This document shows positions 24,440 through 33,196 of a DNA stretch of 50,101 nt, one piece after another. The position numbers and the translations under genes were made by a program. This DNA is from an uncultured Prevotella sp. Its GTDB lineage: Bacteria; Bacteroidota; Bacteroidia; Bacteroidales; Bacteroidaceae. The stretch is from contig OMXK01000022.1 in NCBI GenBank assembly GCA_900314995.1, positions 1-50,101 on the forward strand. The letters are read 5' to 3'. The stretch's first letter is position 1. Each line of letters begins with the position of its first letter. Under the pieces are notes generated by a model. The model was given only the letters and a program-made list of their open reading frames with translations. It made no database searches and had not been told where the DNA came from.

Positions 24440-27400
24440 GTGAAGCGCTTAAAACGTATTGTCAGCATCATCATTTGGGGTGTTATCGCCTTCAACCTGC
24501 TTACAGCAGGCATCCTCAGCATGTCGGGCGTCCAGCAGTTTGCCGGGCGCAAGATTGCCCATGCTATCAGCAACAAACTGGGTACGAAGATCGACATCGG
24601 ACGCGTCTCCCTCGGGCTCTTCAATCGAGTGATCATCGATGATGTCTGTCTCTACGACCAGCGGCATAAGGAGATGCTCCGCGTGAGCCGTCTGTCGGCA
24701 AAAATCGATATGCTTCCCTTGGCTGAAGGGAAGATCTCCATTTCTTCGGCACAGCTCTTCGGTGCCCATGCCCGACTCTACCGCCGCAATGCCACGACAG
24801 CGCCTAATTTCCAATTCGTCATCGACTCGCTGGCCTCGAAGGACACCACCAGTCACACGCCCCTCGACCTGCGTATCAGCACACTGATCATCCGCCATTC
24901 CAGTGTATCCTACGACCAACAGGACATCCCGCTATCCGAACAATTCACGCCAGCCCACCTTACCGTACGCGACATCAGTGCCCACATCAATCTGCGTGCC
25001 CTCACTGACGATTCGCTCAACATCAACGTAAAGCGTCTGGGATTCCGGGAGGATGCCGGGCTCGCCGTCGACCGTCTGTCATTCGCCCTGAAGGCCGGAC
25101 GCCGCAATGCCCTACTCTCTCATTTTCTCCTCCAGATGCCCAGTTCACAGCTGAGAATCGATACCCTAACTGCCAACTATCAGTTCAATGAGAAGGGTCT
25201 TGTACCTGGCTCGCTCAACTTCTCAGGCGCTATTAAAGACACCGAGATAACGCCCTCAGACCTAAGATGTTTCATGCCTTCGCTCAAGAATTTCCAGAGG
25301 GCTCTATCCATCACGACAGACATCAACGGCACAGACCAGACGATCAACGTGCCGCAACTGTTGGTAGCCACCCCCGAACAGGATGTCGACATCAATGTCA
25401 ACGGGTGGATCAGCAACTGGCAGACACATCCCTCGTGGCATCTGCAGGTGAGTAAACTGGCTATAGAGGAAGACCGTCTAGACTTCCTCAGCAAGCTGCT
25501 GCAACTCCCCCAGGAGCTCACCCGTATCGGAGACCTCCAGCTCTCGGGAACCTTCGACCACAACCAGCAAGGAACGTCGACGCTCAACAGCAACGTACGC
25601 TCAGGAGCAGGCAACGTAGACCTCCAGTTGACGATGGAGTCCGACCAGCGTTTCCTCGCCACCGTCAATACCGCAGACATCAACCTCGGCCAGATTCTCG
25701 ACGACAAACGCCTCGGGAAACTCGCTGCACAGGTCAACCTCGAAGGACTGTGGCAAAAGCCTGAGCCCGACCTGAAAGTCAGTGCCGAGATTCCCCATTT
25801 CGACTACAACGACTACACCTTCAGCAATATCAACGTCAACGGCACCTACAGCCACAAAGCCCTCGCAGGCCATCTGCTCATCGACGATCCCAACCTGAAG
25901 GCCCAGCTCGAAGCAGGTGTCACCGACGACCTCTTCGACAATACGTCCACACGCGCTAAACATATCATGGTAAAAGGGGATGTCAGCCACTTCGCACCAG
26001 CTGCCACACACCTCACCGAACAGTTTGGCAATGCCCATCTCTCAGGTATCATCGACGCCGATTTCACCGCCAACAACCTCAACGATGCCCAGGGCAGCCT
26101 GCGACTGAGCAACTTCACCATCTCAGCCACAGAACAGCAGCAGGCCTACCACCTCGACAACCTCTTCGTATCCTCAGGCTATCAGGAGGGTATCCACTAC
26201 GTATCACTGAAGAGCGACTTTGCCGATGCCGAACTGCGCGGACAGTTCGACTATGCCACACTGCCACAGACCTTCATCAACCTCGTGGGCTCCAAACTCC
26301 CCACCCTGCCAGGTCTGCCACCCGTGAGCCGTTCCACCGCCAACAATTTCTCCGTGAGACTTATCATGAGCAAGGCCGACTGGCTGCGGCGTTTCCTGGG
26401 TGTCGATCTCGTACTCCGACAGCCCATCGCCCTCAATGCCATCGTCAACGACAACACGCGGCTCATCAACCTCGCAGGCGACCTGCCCTCCTTTGCCTAT
26501 AACGGCGCCTGGTATGCCAATGGCGACCTCCGCATCTCCTCGCCTGCAGATACCCTCAAGTGTGATCTCAGCCTGCAGAAGATCATGGACGACGGCAACC
26601 GGATGGCTCTCAGTCTGCAAGCGAATGCCGCCAACAACAAGATCAACACCTCGCTCCAGTGGGACGACAACAGCACCGAGAAGCACATGAGCGGCAATCT
26701 CAATGCCATCGTCGAGCTCTACCGCAACCTGCTCAACAAGTCTGAGGCCCATGTGCGTGTACTCCCCTCGCATATCATCCTCGGCAACGCCACCTGGAAC
26801 CTGGAGCCCTCCGACGTCATCTATGCCGAAAACCGTCTGCTCGTAGACCATTTCTCCGTGAACCGAGGCGCCCAGCATATCATCATCGACGGTATAGCCT
26901 CCAACAACGATACCGATACCCTCGCTGTGGATCTCAACGAGGTAGAAGTCGACTATATCCTCGACCTCGTGAATTTCCATTCCGTAGAGTTCAGTGGCAA
27001 GGCCACAGGACGTGCGACAGCCACCTCGCTCTTCGGCAAGTTCGCTGCCGCTGCCGACCTGAAGGTCAGCGACTTCAAGTTCGAACAGGGGCGCATGGGT
27101 GTGCTCGATGCCCATGCCCGTTGGAACAAGGAACTGGAACAGATTGACATCCAAGCCGTTGCCGATGACGGTACTGAGGCAAAGACCTTCATCGACGGCT
27201 ACGTGTCGCCTGTGCATAACACCATCGATCTGGGTATCCGTGCCGACGGTACCTACATCGAGTTCATGCACAACTTCACCAAGTCGTTCCTCAGCCACAT
27301 CACAGGCCATGCCGACGGTGCTGTCCGCCTCTACGGCACACTCGACAACATCAACCTCACCGGAAACCTCGTCGTCGATGGCGAGGCCACCGTGAAGCCA

Positions 27401-28873
27401 CTCAACACCACCTACTACCTCGAACGCGACACGGTGGTGCTCATCCCCGATGACATCCGCCTCAACCGCATCGCCCTACACGATCGCGACGGTAACACAG
27501 GCTACCTCTCAGGCGGTATCCACCACCAGCACCTCACGAACCTCAGCTTCGACCTCGCCCTGGAGACCGACAACCTGCTAGCCTACGACTTCAAGGAGTT
27601 TGGCGACAACCTCTTCTACGGTACCGTCTATGCCGCCGGCGACGTGGCAATATCAGGTCATGGCAACGAGGTGACCATCGACTGCAATGTCACCCCACAG
27701 AAGAACTCTGTTTTCGTCTACAATGCCTCCAGTCCCGATGCCATCGCCAGTCAGGAGTTCATCGAGTGGACCGATGACAGCAGTCCCGATGCCTCCGGCA
27801 CCGCAGGACTCACCCGCCCCAGTCGTGCCACCGATACGGATATCTACCTGAACTTCCTCATCAACACTACCCCCGATGCCACTCTGCGCCTGCTGATGGA
27901 TGCCCGAACCGGCGACTATATCACCCTCTATGGTGAGGGGGCCATCCGCGCCACCTACCACAACAAGGGCGCCTTCAACATGTTCGGCACCTATACCGTC
28001 GACCACGGCACCTACGGCATCACCATCCAGAACATCATCAAGAAGAACTTCACCTTCAATCCCGGGGGCACCATCGTCTTCGGTGGCGATCCCTATCAGG
28101 CAGCACTCAGACTGCAGGCACTCTACGCCGTCAGTGGTGTCAGCCTCTCCGACCTCAATATCGGCAATTCATTCACCAGCAACACCATCCGCGTGAACTG
28201 TCTGATGAACATCGGCGGACAGCCTGCGGCACCTACCGTCGACTTCGACCTCGAGATGCCTACCGTCAATGCCGACGAAGAGCAGATGATACGCTCCGTC
28301 ATCAACGGCCAGCAGGAGATGAACCAGCAGGTGGTCTATCTGCTCGCCATCGGGCGCTTCTACAACCAAGGCATCAACAACAGCAACGAGAATCAGCAGA
28401 ACGATGCCACCTCGCTCGCCATGCAGAGTCTGCTCTCAGGCACACTCTCCACGCAGATCAACACCCTGCTGAACACACTCATCAAGAACGACAACTGGAA
28501 TTTCGGTGCCAACATCACTACGGGTAACGAAGGCTGGCACAACGCCGAATACGAAGGCATCATCAACGGACGCATGCTCAACAACCGGCTCTTGTTCAAC
28601 GGACAGTTCGGCTATCGCGACAATGCCACCCGCGCCAACCCATCGTTCATCGGTGACTTCGACCTGCAGTACCTGCTCAACCCCAACGGCAACCTCGCCC
28701 TGAAGATGTACAACCAGACCAACGACCGCTATTTCACCAAGTCGAGCCTGAACACCCAGGGTATCGGTATCATCATGAAAAAGGATTTCAACGGCCTTGG
28801 CGACCTCTTTACTTCGAGCCGACGTAAAGGAAAAGCATCCCGAGCAAAACAAGTGCCAGATCAAAAGCCTTAG
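24440..28873 (+). CDS. tamB: TamB-like translocation and assembly module protein (DUF490)
   Basis: 1477 residues. It begins with a GTG codon, a basic MKRLKR and one membrane span (about 8-30) that anchors it in the inner membrane. A very long beta-rich, repetitive periplasmic region follows, then the conserved C-terminal DUF490 domain (GTYTVDHGTYGIT, GGTIVFGGDPY at about residues 1180-1220). TamB-like proteins bridge the envelope and move phospholipid or help insert outer-membrane proteins. Codon choice is visibly richer in G and C than in the left block. No tamA or BamA-type gene is adjacent. The 3' end overlaps the convergent transporter gene by 65 bp. Confidence 0.88.
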   Translation: MKRLKRIVSIIIWGVIAFNLLTAGILSMSGVQQFAGRKIAHAISNKLGTKIDIGRVSLGLFNRVIIDDVCLYDQRHKEMLRVSRLSAKIDMLPLAEGKISISSAQLFGAHARLYRRNATTAPNFQFVIDSLASKDTTSHTPLDLRISTLIIRHSSVSYDQQDIPLSEQFTPAHLTVRDISAHINLRALTDDSLNINVKRLGFREDAGLAVDRLSFALKAGRRNALLSHFLLQMPSSQLRIDTLTANYQFNEKGLVPGSLNFSGAIKDTEITPSDLRCFMPSLKNFQRALSITTDINGTDQTINVPQLLVATPEQDVDINVNGWISNWQTHPSWHLQVSKLAIEEDRLDFLSKLLQLPQELTRIGDLQLSGTFDHNQQGTSTLNSNVRSGAGNVDLQLTMESDQRFLATVNTADINLGQILDDKRLGKLAAQVNLEGLWQKPEPDLKVSAEIPHFDYNDYTFSNINVNGTYSHKALAGHLLIDDPNLKAQLEAGVTDDLFDNTSTRAKHIMVKGDVSHFAPAATHLTEQFGNAHLSGIIDADFTANNLNDAQGSLRLSNFTISATEQQQAYHLDNLFVSSGYQEGIHYVSLKSDFADAELRGQFDYATLPQTFINLVGSKLPTLPGLPPVSRSTANNFSVRLIMSKADWLRRFLGVDLVLRQPIALNAIVNDNTRLINLAGDLPSFAYNGAWYANGDLRISSPADTLKCDLSLQKIMDDGNRMALSLQANAANNKINTSLQWDDNSTEKHMSGNLNAIVELYRNLLNKSEAHVRVLPSHIILGNATWNLEPSDVIYAENRLLVDHFSVNRGAQHIIIDGIASNNDTDTLAVDLNEVEVDYILDLVNFHSVEFSGKATGRATATSLFGKFAAAADLKVSDFKFEQGRMGVLDAHARWNKELEQIDIQAVADDGTEAKTFIDGYVSPVHNTIDLGIRADGTYIEFMHNFTKSFLSHITGHADGAVRLYGTLDNINLTGNLVVDGEATVKPLNTTYYLERDTVVLIPDDIRLNRIALHDRDGNTGYLSGGIHHQHLTNLSFDLALETDNLLAYDFKEFGDNLFYGTVYAAGDVAISGHGNEVTIDCNVTPQKNSVFVYNASSPDAIASQEFIEWTDDSSPDASGTAGLTRPSRATDTDIYLNFLINTTPDATLRLLMDARTGDYITLYGEGAIRATYHNKGAFNMFGTYTVDHGTYGITIQNIIKKNFTFNPGGTIVFGGDPYQAALRLQALYAVSGVSLSDLNIGNSFTSNTIRVNCLMNIGGQPAAPTVDFDLEMPTVNADEEQMIRSVINGQQEMNQQVVYLLAIGRFYNQGINNSNENQQNDATSLAMQSLLSGTLSTQINTLLNTLIKNDNWNFGANITTGNEGWHNAEYEGIINGRMLNNRLLFNGQFGYRDNATRANPSFIGDFDLQYLLNPNGNLALKMYNQTNDRYFTKSSLNTQGIGIIMKKDFNGLGDLFTSSRRKGKASRAKQVPDQKP

Positions 28874-29726
28874 CCTTCAGGTTCTTCTCGTGGAAGAACA
28901 TCGCCCCGAACATGAAACTCACGATCACACTGCCGCGACGCACCATCGACACGATGGAAATCATCGCCTCGGGCAACGAGAGCGAATAGAAATACATGAA
29001 ATCGGCTGTAGAGAGAAACACGCTGACCCCTACAATCGACCACGACCAGTGGAACGGTGTCGTATCCTGATGCTTCGGCCACCACAGGAGCCACAACATC
29101 AAGCCCATCATCCCACACTGGTAGATGTTATACCACGACTGCACCATCATGCGGTCGAGGCCTACGCCCCCACTCTCCACAGGCGCCATCAGATACTTGT
29201 CGTAGAGGCCGCTCACAGCCCCCAGAGCCGCTGCGCCCACAATCATGTAGATCCAGTGGTCGTGCTTGAAGTCGATACCCTCCTTCTTGCTGCTGCGGCT
29301 CAGCATGAAGAATGAAGCCACCGCCAGCATCACACCAATCCACTGCCAAACGTTCAGCCGCTCGCCGAACACCAGCAGCGCACCAACCAGCACCATCACG
29401 GGCCGTGTCGCATTGATAGGCCCCACAATCGTCAGAGGCAGGTGCTTCATGCCGAAGTAGCCCAGAATCCAGCTCGACAGCACGATGAGCGCCTTCAGTA
29501 CGATATACTTGTGCATCTCCCAGCCGCCACTTGCCGTCTGGAAGATGGTACCCTGCAGTACATCCGTCGTACCGCTCAGCACGATGAAGGGCAGGAAAAT
29601 CAAACTGGAGAACAACGTATTCAGAAACAACACAGGAATCACCGCGTTGCCTTTCAGCGCATCTTTCTTAAACGAATCGTAGCAGCCCAACATCGCTGCC
29701 GACAAAAAAGCCAATATCAGCCACAT
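28809..29726 (-). CDS. EamA/DMT-family transporter
   Basis: 305 residues with about ten hydrophobic spans in two repeats of five, as usual for the drug/metabolite transporter superfamily. It begins MWLILAFLSAAMLGCYDSFKK and has the GPINATRPVMV motif typical of EamA proteins at the end of the first half. It lies in the inner membrane; substrate unknown. It follows truA by 21 bp and is probably co-transcribed with it. Its last 65 bp overlap the TamB gene on the other strand. Confidence 0.85.
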   Translation of the reverse strand: MWLILAFLSAAMLGCYDSFKKDALKGNAVIPVLFLNTLFSSLIFLPFIVLSGTTDVLQGTIFQTASGGWEMHKYIVLKALIVLSSWILGYFGMKHLPLTIVGPINATRPVMVLVGALLVFGERLNVWQWIGVMLAVASFFMLSRSSKKEGIDFKHDHWIYMIVGAAALGAVSGLYDKYLMAPVESGGVGLDRMMVQSWYNIYQCGMMGLMLWLLWWPKHQDTTPFHWSWSIVGVSVFLSTADFMYFYSLSLPEAMISIVSMVRRGSVIVSFMFGAMFFHEKNLKAKAFDLALVLLGMLFLYVGSK

Positions 29727-29747
29727 GAATGATCAATCTTCAAATGT

Positions 29748-30497
29748 TCAATAATCTATGTTTTCCAGGAAGAGCGCATTGCCAGGCATGCTCTCGCCGG
29801 CATCGCTGCGCTGTTTCCCCTCGATCACGCGTCGGAACGCCTCCAGCGACATCCGTCCGCGCCCAACCTCAATCAGCGTTCCCACCACGGCTCTCACCAT
29901 ATTCCTAAGGAACCGGTTTGCCGTAATCTCGAAATACCAGGTAGTGGGTGATGTCTGTATCCATTGCGCCCTCGTCACATGGCAGAGCGTCGTCTTCACG
30001 TCAGCCCCAGCCTTGCAGAAGGCCCCGAAATCCTCATAAGTCGTCAGCACCTGTGCCGCCTCGTTCATCTTCGCGAAGTCGAGCGCATAGTGCAACTCAC
30101 ACGAATAGGCCCTTCTGAACGGATCCTTCTTCGTATGAATATAATAGTGGTACGTGCGAGCCGTCGCCGAGAAACGTGCATGCAGTTCCGAACTGACCTT
30201 TTCCACCTTCTCCACCGCGATGTCGTAAGGCAGCAGGCGGTTCAGCTTATAGGCCAGCTGAGCCCCGTTGATACCCTCCTCCGCCTCGAAACGCGCCTCC
30301 GTATCGAAGTGGGCCACCATCATCCTGGCGTGTACCCCCGTATCCGTTCTGCCGGCACCCGTCACGCTCACAGCCTCCCGCAGCAACGTCGACAGCGCCT
30401 CCTGAAGCCTTGCCTGCACAGAGTCGCCGTTGGGTTGTATCTGCCACCCGTGATACCGTGTCCCGTCGTAACTGAAAGTGATAAAATACCGCTGCAT
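29748..30497 (-). CDS. truA: tRNA pseudouridine(38-40) synthase
   Basis: 249 residues. The catalytic Asp52 is in the hallmark GAGRTDTGVHA. TruA converts uridines 38-40 of many tRNA anticodon stems to pseudouridine. The full length and the typical N-terminus (YFITFSYDGTRYHGWQIQ) support the start. The promoter lies about 27-34 bp upstream, divergent from thrA. Confidence 0.95.
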   Translation of the reverse strand: MQRYFITFSYDGTRYHGWQIQPNGDSVQARLQEALSTLLREAVSVTGAGRTDTGVHARMMVAHFDTEARFEAEEGINGAQLAYKLNRLLPYDIAVEKVEKVSSELHARFSATARTYHYYIHTKKDPFRRAYSCELHYALDFAKMNEAAQVLTTYEDFGAFCKAGADVKTTLCHVTRAQWIQTSPTTWYFEITANRFLRNMVRAVVGTLIEVGRGRMSLEAFRRVIEGKQRSDAGESMPGNALFLENIDY

Positions 30498-30523
30498 CGA
30501 ATCTATTATTCTGAATCGGGCTG

Positions 30524-30531
30524 CAAAAATA
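30524..30531 (-). promoter_or_regulatory. -7 element of truA
   Basis: TATTTTTG on the minus strand (CAAAAATA on plus), followed by CAG, 27 bp before the truA ATG. Confidence 0.6.
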
Positions 30532-30594
30532 ACAAGAAAATTCGACTATTCAAAGAAAAAAAGGTAAAAATGACGCAAATTAGAAAAAATGCAT

Positions 30595-30645
30595 TATCTT
30601 TGCAGCGCCGTTGGAGAAGTCCCCCATTGTGAAGGGGTACCGGCG
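30595..30645 (+). promoter_or_regulatory. thrA promoter and leader hairpin
   Basis: The -7 element TATCTTTG lies at 30595-30602. The leader can fold with an outer stem CGCCG (30606-30610)/CGGCG (30641-30645) and an inner stem CCCC (30622-30625)/GGGG (30634-30637). No Thr- or Ile-rich leader peptide and no T-run follow, so classical attenuation is not supported. The hairpin may have another role. Confidence 0.5.
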
Positions 30646-30667
30646 GTAAGATAAATCGCATAGAAAT

Positions 30668-33148
30668 ATGAAAGTAATGAAATTCGGCGGAACGTCCGTA
30701 GGTTCCGTAAAAAGCATTCTTAGCTTGAAAAGTATTGTGGAGGCAGAAGCCGGACGGGGGCCTGTCGTAGTTGTAGTTAGCGCCCTGAACGGCATCACCG
30801 ACAAACTGATTGCCACGTCGGAAATGGCAAAGAACGGTGACAGTCACTATCGCGAGGAGTTTGAGGCGATGGTAACGCGGCATCACCAGATGATCGACGC
30901 CATCATTCAGGACGATAAAAAGCGTATCGACTTATTCAACAGTGTGGATCAGCTCTTCGACCAGTTGAGGAGCATCTACTATGGTGTGTTCCTCATACAC
31001 GACCTGAGCGAGAAGACGCAGGACACCATCATCTCGTATGGTGAGCGCCTGAGTTCGCACATCGTGGCTGCCATGATTAAGAATGGTATGCGCATGAACG
31101 CACGCGACTTTATCCGTACGGAGAACAAGGAAGGCAAGCACGTGCTGGATACCGATCTGACCATGAAACTGGTGAAGGAGTCGTTTGCAAGCTTCCAGAC
31201 CAACAATACCAATGCCAGCAAGACCGTTGTCGTGGTGCCGGGATTCATTGCCCGCGACCGCGACTCGCACGAGACGACCAATCTGGGACGAGGCGGCAGC
31301 GACTATACCGCAGCCATCATCGCAGCAGCGCTCGACGCTGAGATCCTGGAGATCTGGACGGATGTGGACGGTTTCATGACGGCTGACCCGAAGGTAATCA
31401 AGAGTGCTTATACGATCAATGAACTCTCGTACGTAGAGGCGATGGAACTGTGTAACTTCGGTGCGAAGGTGATCTACCCGCCGACCATCTATCCCGTCTG
31501 CGTCAAGAACATACCTATTAAAGTAAAGAACACCTTCAACCCCGAACACCCGGGCACCCTGATCAAGGCTCAGATCAACAACGACGACAAGCCCATCAAG
31601 GGTATCTCGAGCATCAAGGGCACGTCACTGATTACCGTGACGGGTCTGTCGATGGTGGGCGTGATCGGTGTGAACCGCCGTATCTTCACCACGCTGGCCA
31701 ACAAGGGCATCTCCGTATTCATGGTGTCGCAGGCATCGTCGGAGAACTCCACCTCAATCGGTGTGCGCGACGAGGATGCCGAGGCAGCAGCAGAGGTGCT
31801 GAATGCCGAGTTTGCCAAAGAGATCGAGACGGGTGCGATGTTCCCCATGCAGGTGGAGAGTGGTCTAGCCACAATCGCCATCGTGGGTGAGAACATGAAG
31901 CAGACGCCAGGTATCGCCGGAAAACTGTTCGGCACACTGGGACGCTCCGGTATCAGCGTGATTGCCTGTGCTCAGGGTGCTTCGGAGACGAATATCTCGT
32001 TCGTGGTCGACGGCAAGTTCCTGCGCAAGTCGCTCAACGTGCTGCACGACTCGTTCTTCCTGTCGGAATATAAGGTGCTGAACCTCTTCATCTGTGGTAT
32101 CGGTACCGTTGGCGGCATGCTGCTTGAGCAGATCCGCACCCAGCAGCAGTTCCTGATGCAGTCGCGCAGGCTGAAGCTGAACGTGGTGGGTATCTCGGAT
32201 GTGGACAACTTCGTGCTGGATCGCGACGGCATCGATCTCGACAACTACGAGCAGACCCTGCGTGCAGGTTTCCCTGCCAACACGGAGCACATGCGTGACG
32301 AGATTGTGAAGATGAATATCTTCAACTCGGTATTCGTAGACTGTACCGCCAGCCGTCAGATTGCCATGCTGTATCAGACGTTCCTGGAGCACAACATATC
32401 AGTAGTGGCTGCCAACAAGATTGCCGCTTCGAGCGACTACGACAGCTATCTGAAACTGAAGCAGACTGCCCGTGACCGTGGTGTGTGGTTCCGCTATGAG
32501 ACCAACGTAGGTGCCGGTCTTCCGATTATCGGCACCATCAACGACCTCTGCAACTCGGGTGACAAGATCCTCAAGATCGAGGCTATCCTGAGCGGTACGC
32601 TGAACTTCATCTTCAACGAGATCGCGGCTGACGTGCCCTTCTCTGAGACGGTGAAGCGTGCCAAGGAGCAGCGTTACTCTGAGCCAGACCCGCGTATCGA
32701 CCTGAGCGGTACTGACGTGATCCGCAAGCTGGTGATCCTGACTCGTGAGGCAGGTTACAAGGTGGAACAGGACGATGTGGAGAAGCATCTCTTCGTGCCC
32801 GACAGCTATTTCGAGGGCTCGATCGAGGACTTCTGGAAGCGTCTGCCTGAGCTGGATGCCGACTTTGAGAAGCGCCGTAAGGTGCTCGAGGCCGAGAACA
32901 AGCGCTGGCGCTTCGTGGCTACGATGGAAGCCGACGAGCAGGATCCTTCGTCGTTCAAGACGAGTGTGGCGCTGAAAGAGGTGCCTTACGGACATCCGTT
33001 CTACGGACTGGAGGGTTCGAACAACATCGTGCTGCTTACCACTGAGCGCTACAAGGAGTACCCGATGCTGATTCAGGGTTACGGAGCCGGTGCAGCCGTT
33101 ACCGCTGCCGGTGTCTTCGCGAACATCATGTCAATCGCTAATATTTAA
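30668..33148 (+). CDS. thrA: Bifunctional aspartokinase I / homoserine dehydrogenase I
   Basis: 826 residues. The aspartate kinase domain opens with KFGGTSVG and includes the GRGGSDYTA motif. Two ACT regulatory units lie at about 310-460. The homoserine dehydrogenase part begins near 470 with the NAD(P) site GIGTVGG and has the catalytic-type FRYETNVGAGLPIIGT motif. It catalyses the first and third steps from aspartate to homoserine; the ACT units usually bind threonine as feedback inhibitor. It is the first gene of thrA-apgM-thrC. The ATG used lies in AAATATGAAAGTAATG; a second ATG two codons on is possible. Confidence 0.96.
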   Translation: MKVMKFGGTSVGSVKSILSLKSIVEAEAGRGPVVVVVSALNGITDKLIATSEMAKNGDSHYREEFEAMVTRHHQMIDAIIQDDKKRIDLFNSVDQLFDQLRSIYYGVFLIHDLSEKTQDTIISYGERLSSHIVAAMIKNGMRMNARDFIRTENKEGKHVLDTDLTMKLVKESFASFQTNNTNASKTVVVVPGFIARDRDSHETTNLGRGGSDYTAAIIAAALDAEILEIWTDVDGFMTADPKVIKSAYTINELSYVEAMELCNFGAKVIYPPTIYPVCVKNIPIKVKNTFNPEHPGTLIKAQINNDDKPIKGISSIKGTSLITVTGLSMVGVIGVNRRIFTTLANKGISVFMVSQASSENSTSIGVRDEDAEAAAEVLNAEFAKEIETGAMFPMQVESGLATIAIVGENMKQTPGIAGKLFGTLGRSGISVIACAQGASETNISFVVDGKFLRKSLNVLHDSFFLSEYKVLNLFICGIGTVGGMLLEQIRTQQQFLMQSRRLKLNVVGISDVDNFVLDRDGIDLDNYEQTLRAGFPANTEHMRDEIVKMNIFNSVFVDCTASRQIAMLYQTFLEHNISVVAANKIAASSDYDSYLKLKQTARDRGVWFRYETNVGAGLPIIGTINDLCNSGDKILKIEAILSGTLNFIFNEIAADVPFSETVKRAKEQRYSEPDPRIDLSGTDVIRKLVILTREAGYKVEQDDVEKHLFVPDSYFEGSIEDFWKRLPELDADFEKRRKVLEAENKRWRFVATMEADEQDPSSFKTSVALKEVPYGHPFYGLEGSNNIVLLTTERYKEYPMLIQGYGAGAAVTAAGVFANIMSIANI

Positions 33149-33159
33149 GCCTACCCCAA

Positions 33160-33185
33160 CCCCTCCCAAAAGGGAGGGGCTTTTT
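33160..33185 (+). terminator. Intrinsic terminator-like hairpin between thrA and apgM
   Basis: CCCCTCCC (33160-33167), loop AAAA, GGGAGGGG (33172-33179), then C and five T. This is a strong GC stem with a short U-run inside an otherwise continuous operon. It could lower expression of the distal genes or stabilise the thrA 3' end. Confidence 0.6.
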
Positions 33186-33196
33186 CGATAACGCAC

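Noticed and set aside
26204-27310. Long minus-strand frame opposite the TamB gene
   Set aside because: Repetitive Gly/Val/Glu-rich shadow of a real, domain-supported gene.
30570-30625. Short open frame MTQIRKNALSLQRRWRSPPL before thrA as an attenuation leader peptide
   Set aside because: It has no run of Thr or Ile codons and the -7 element lies inside it, so it would not be transcribed in full.
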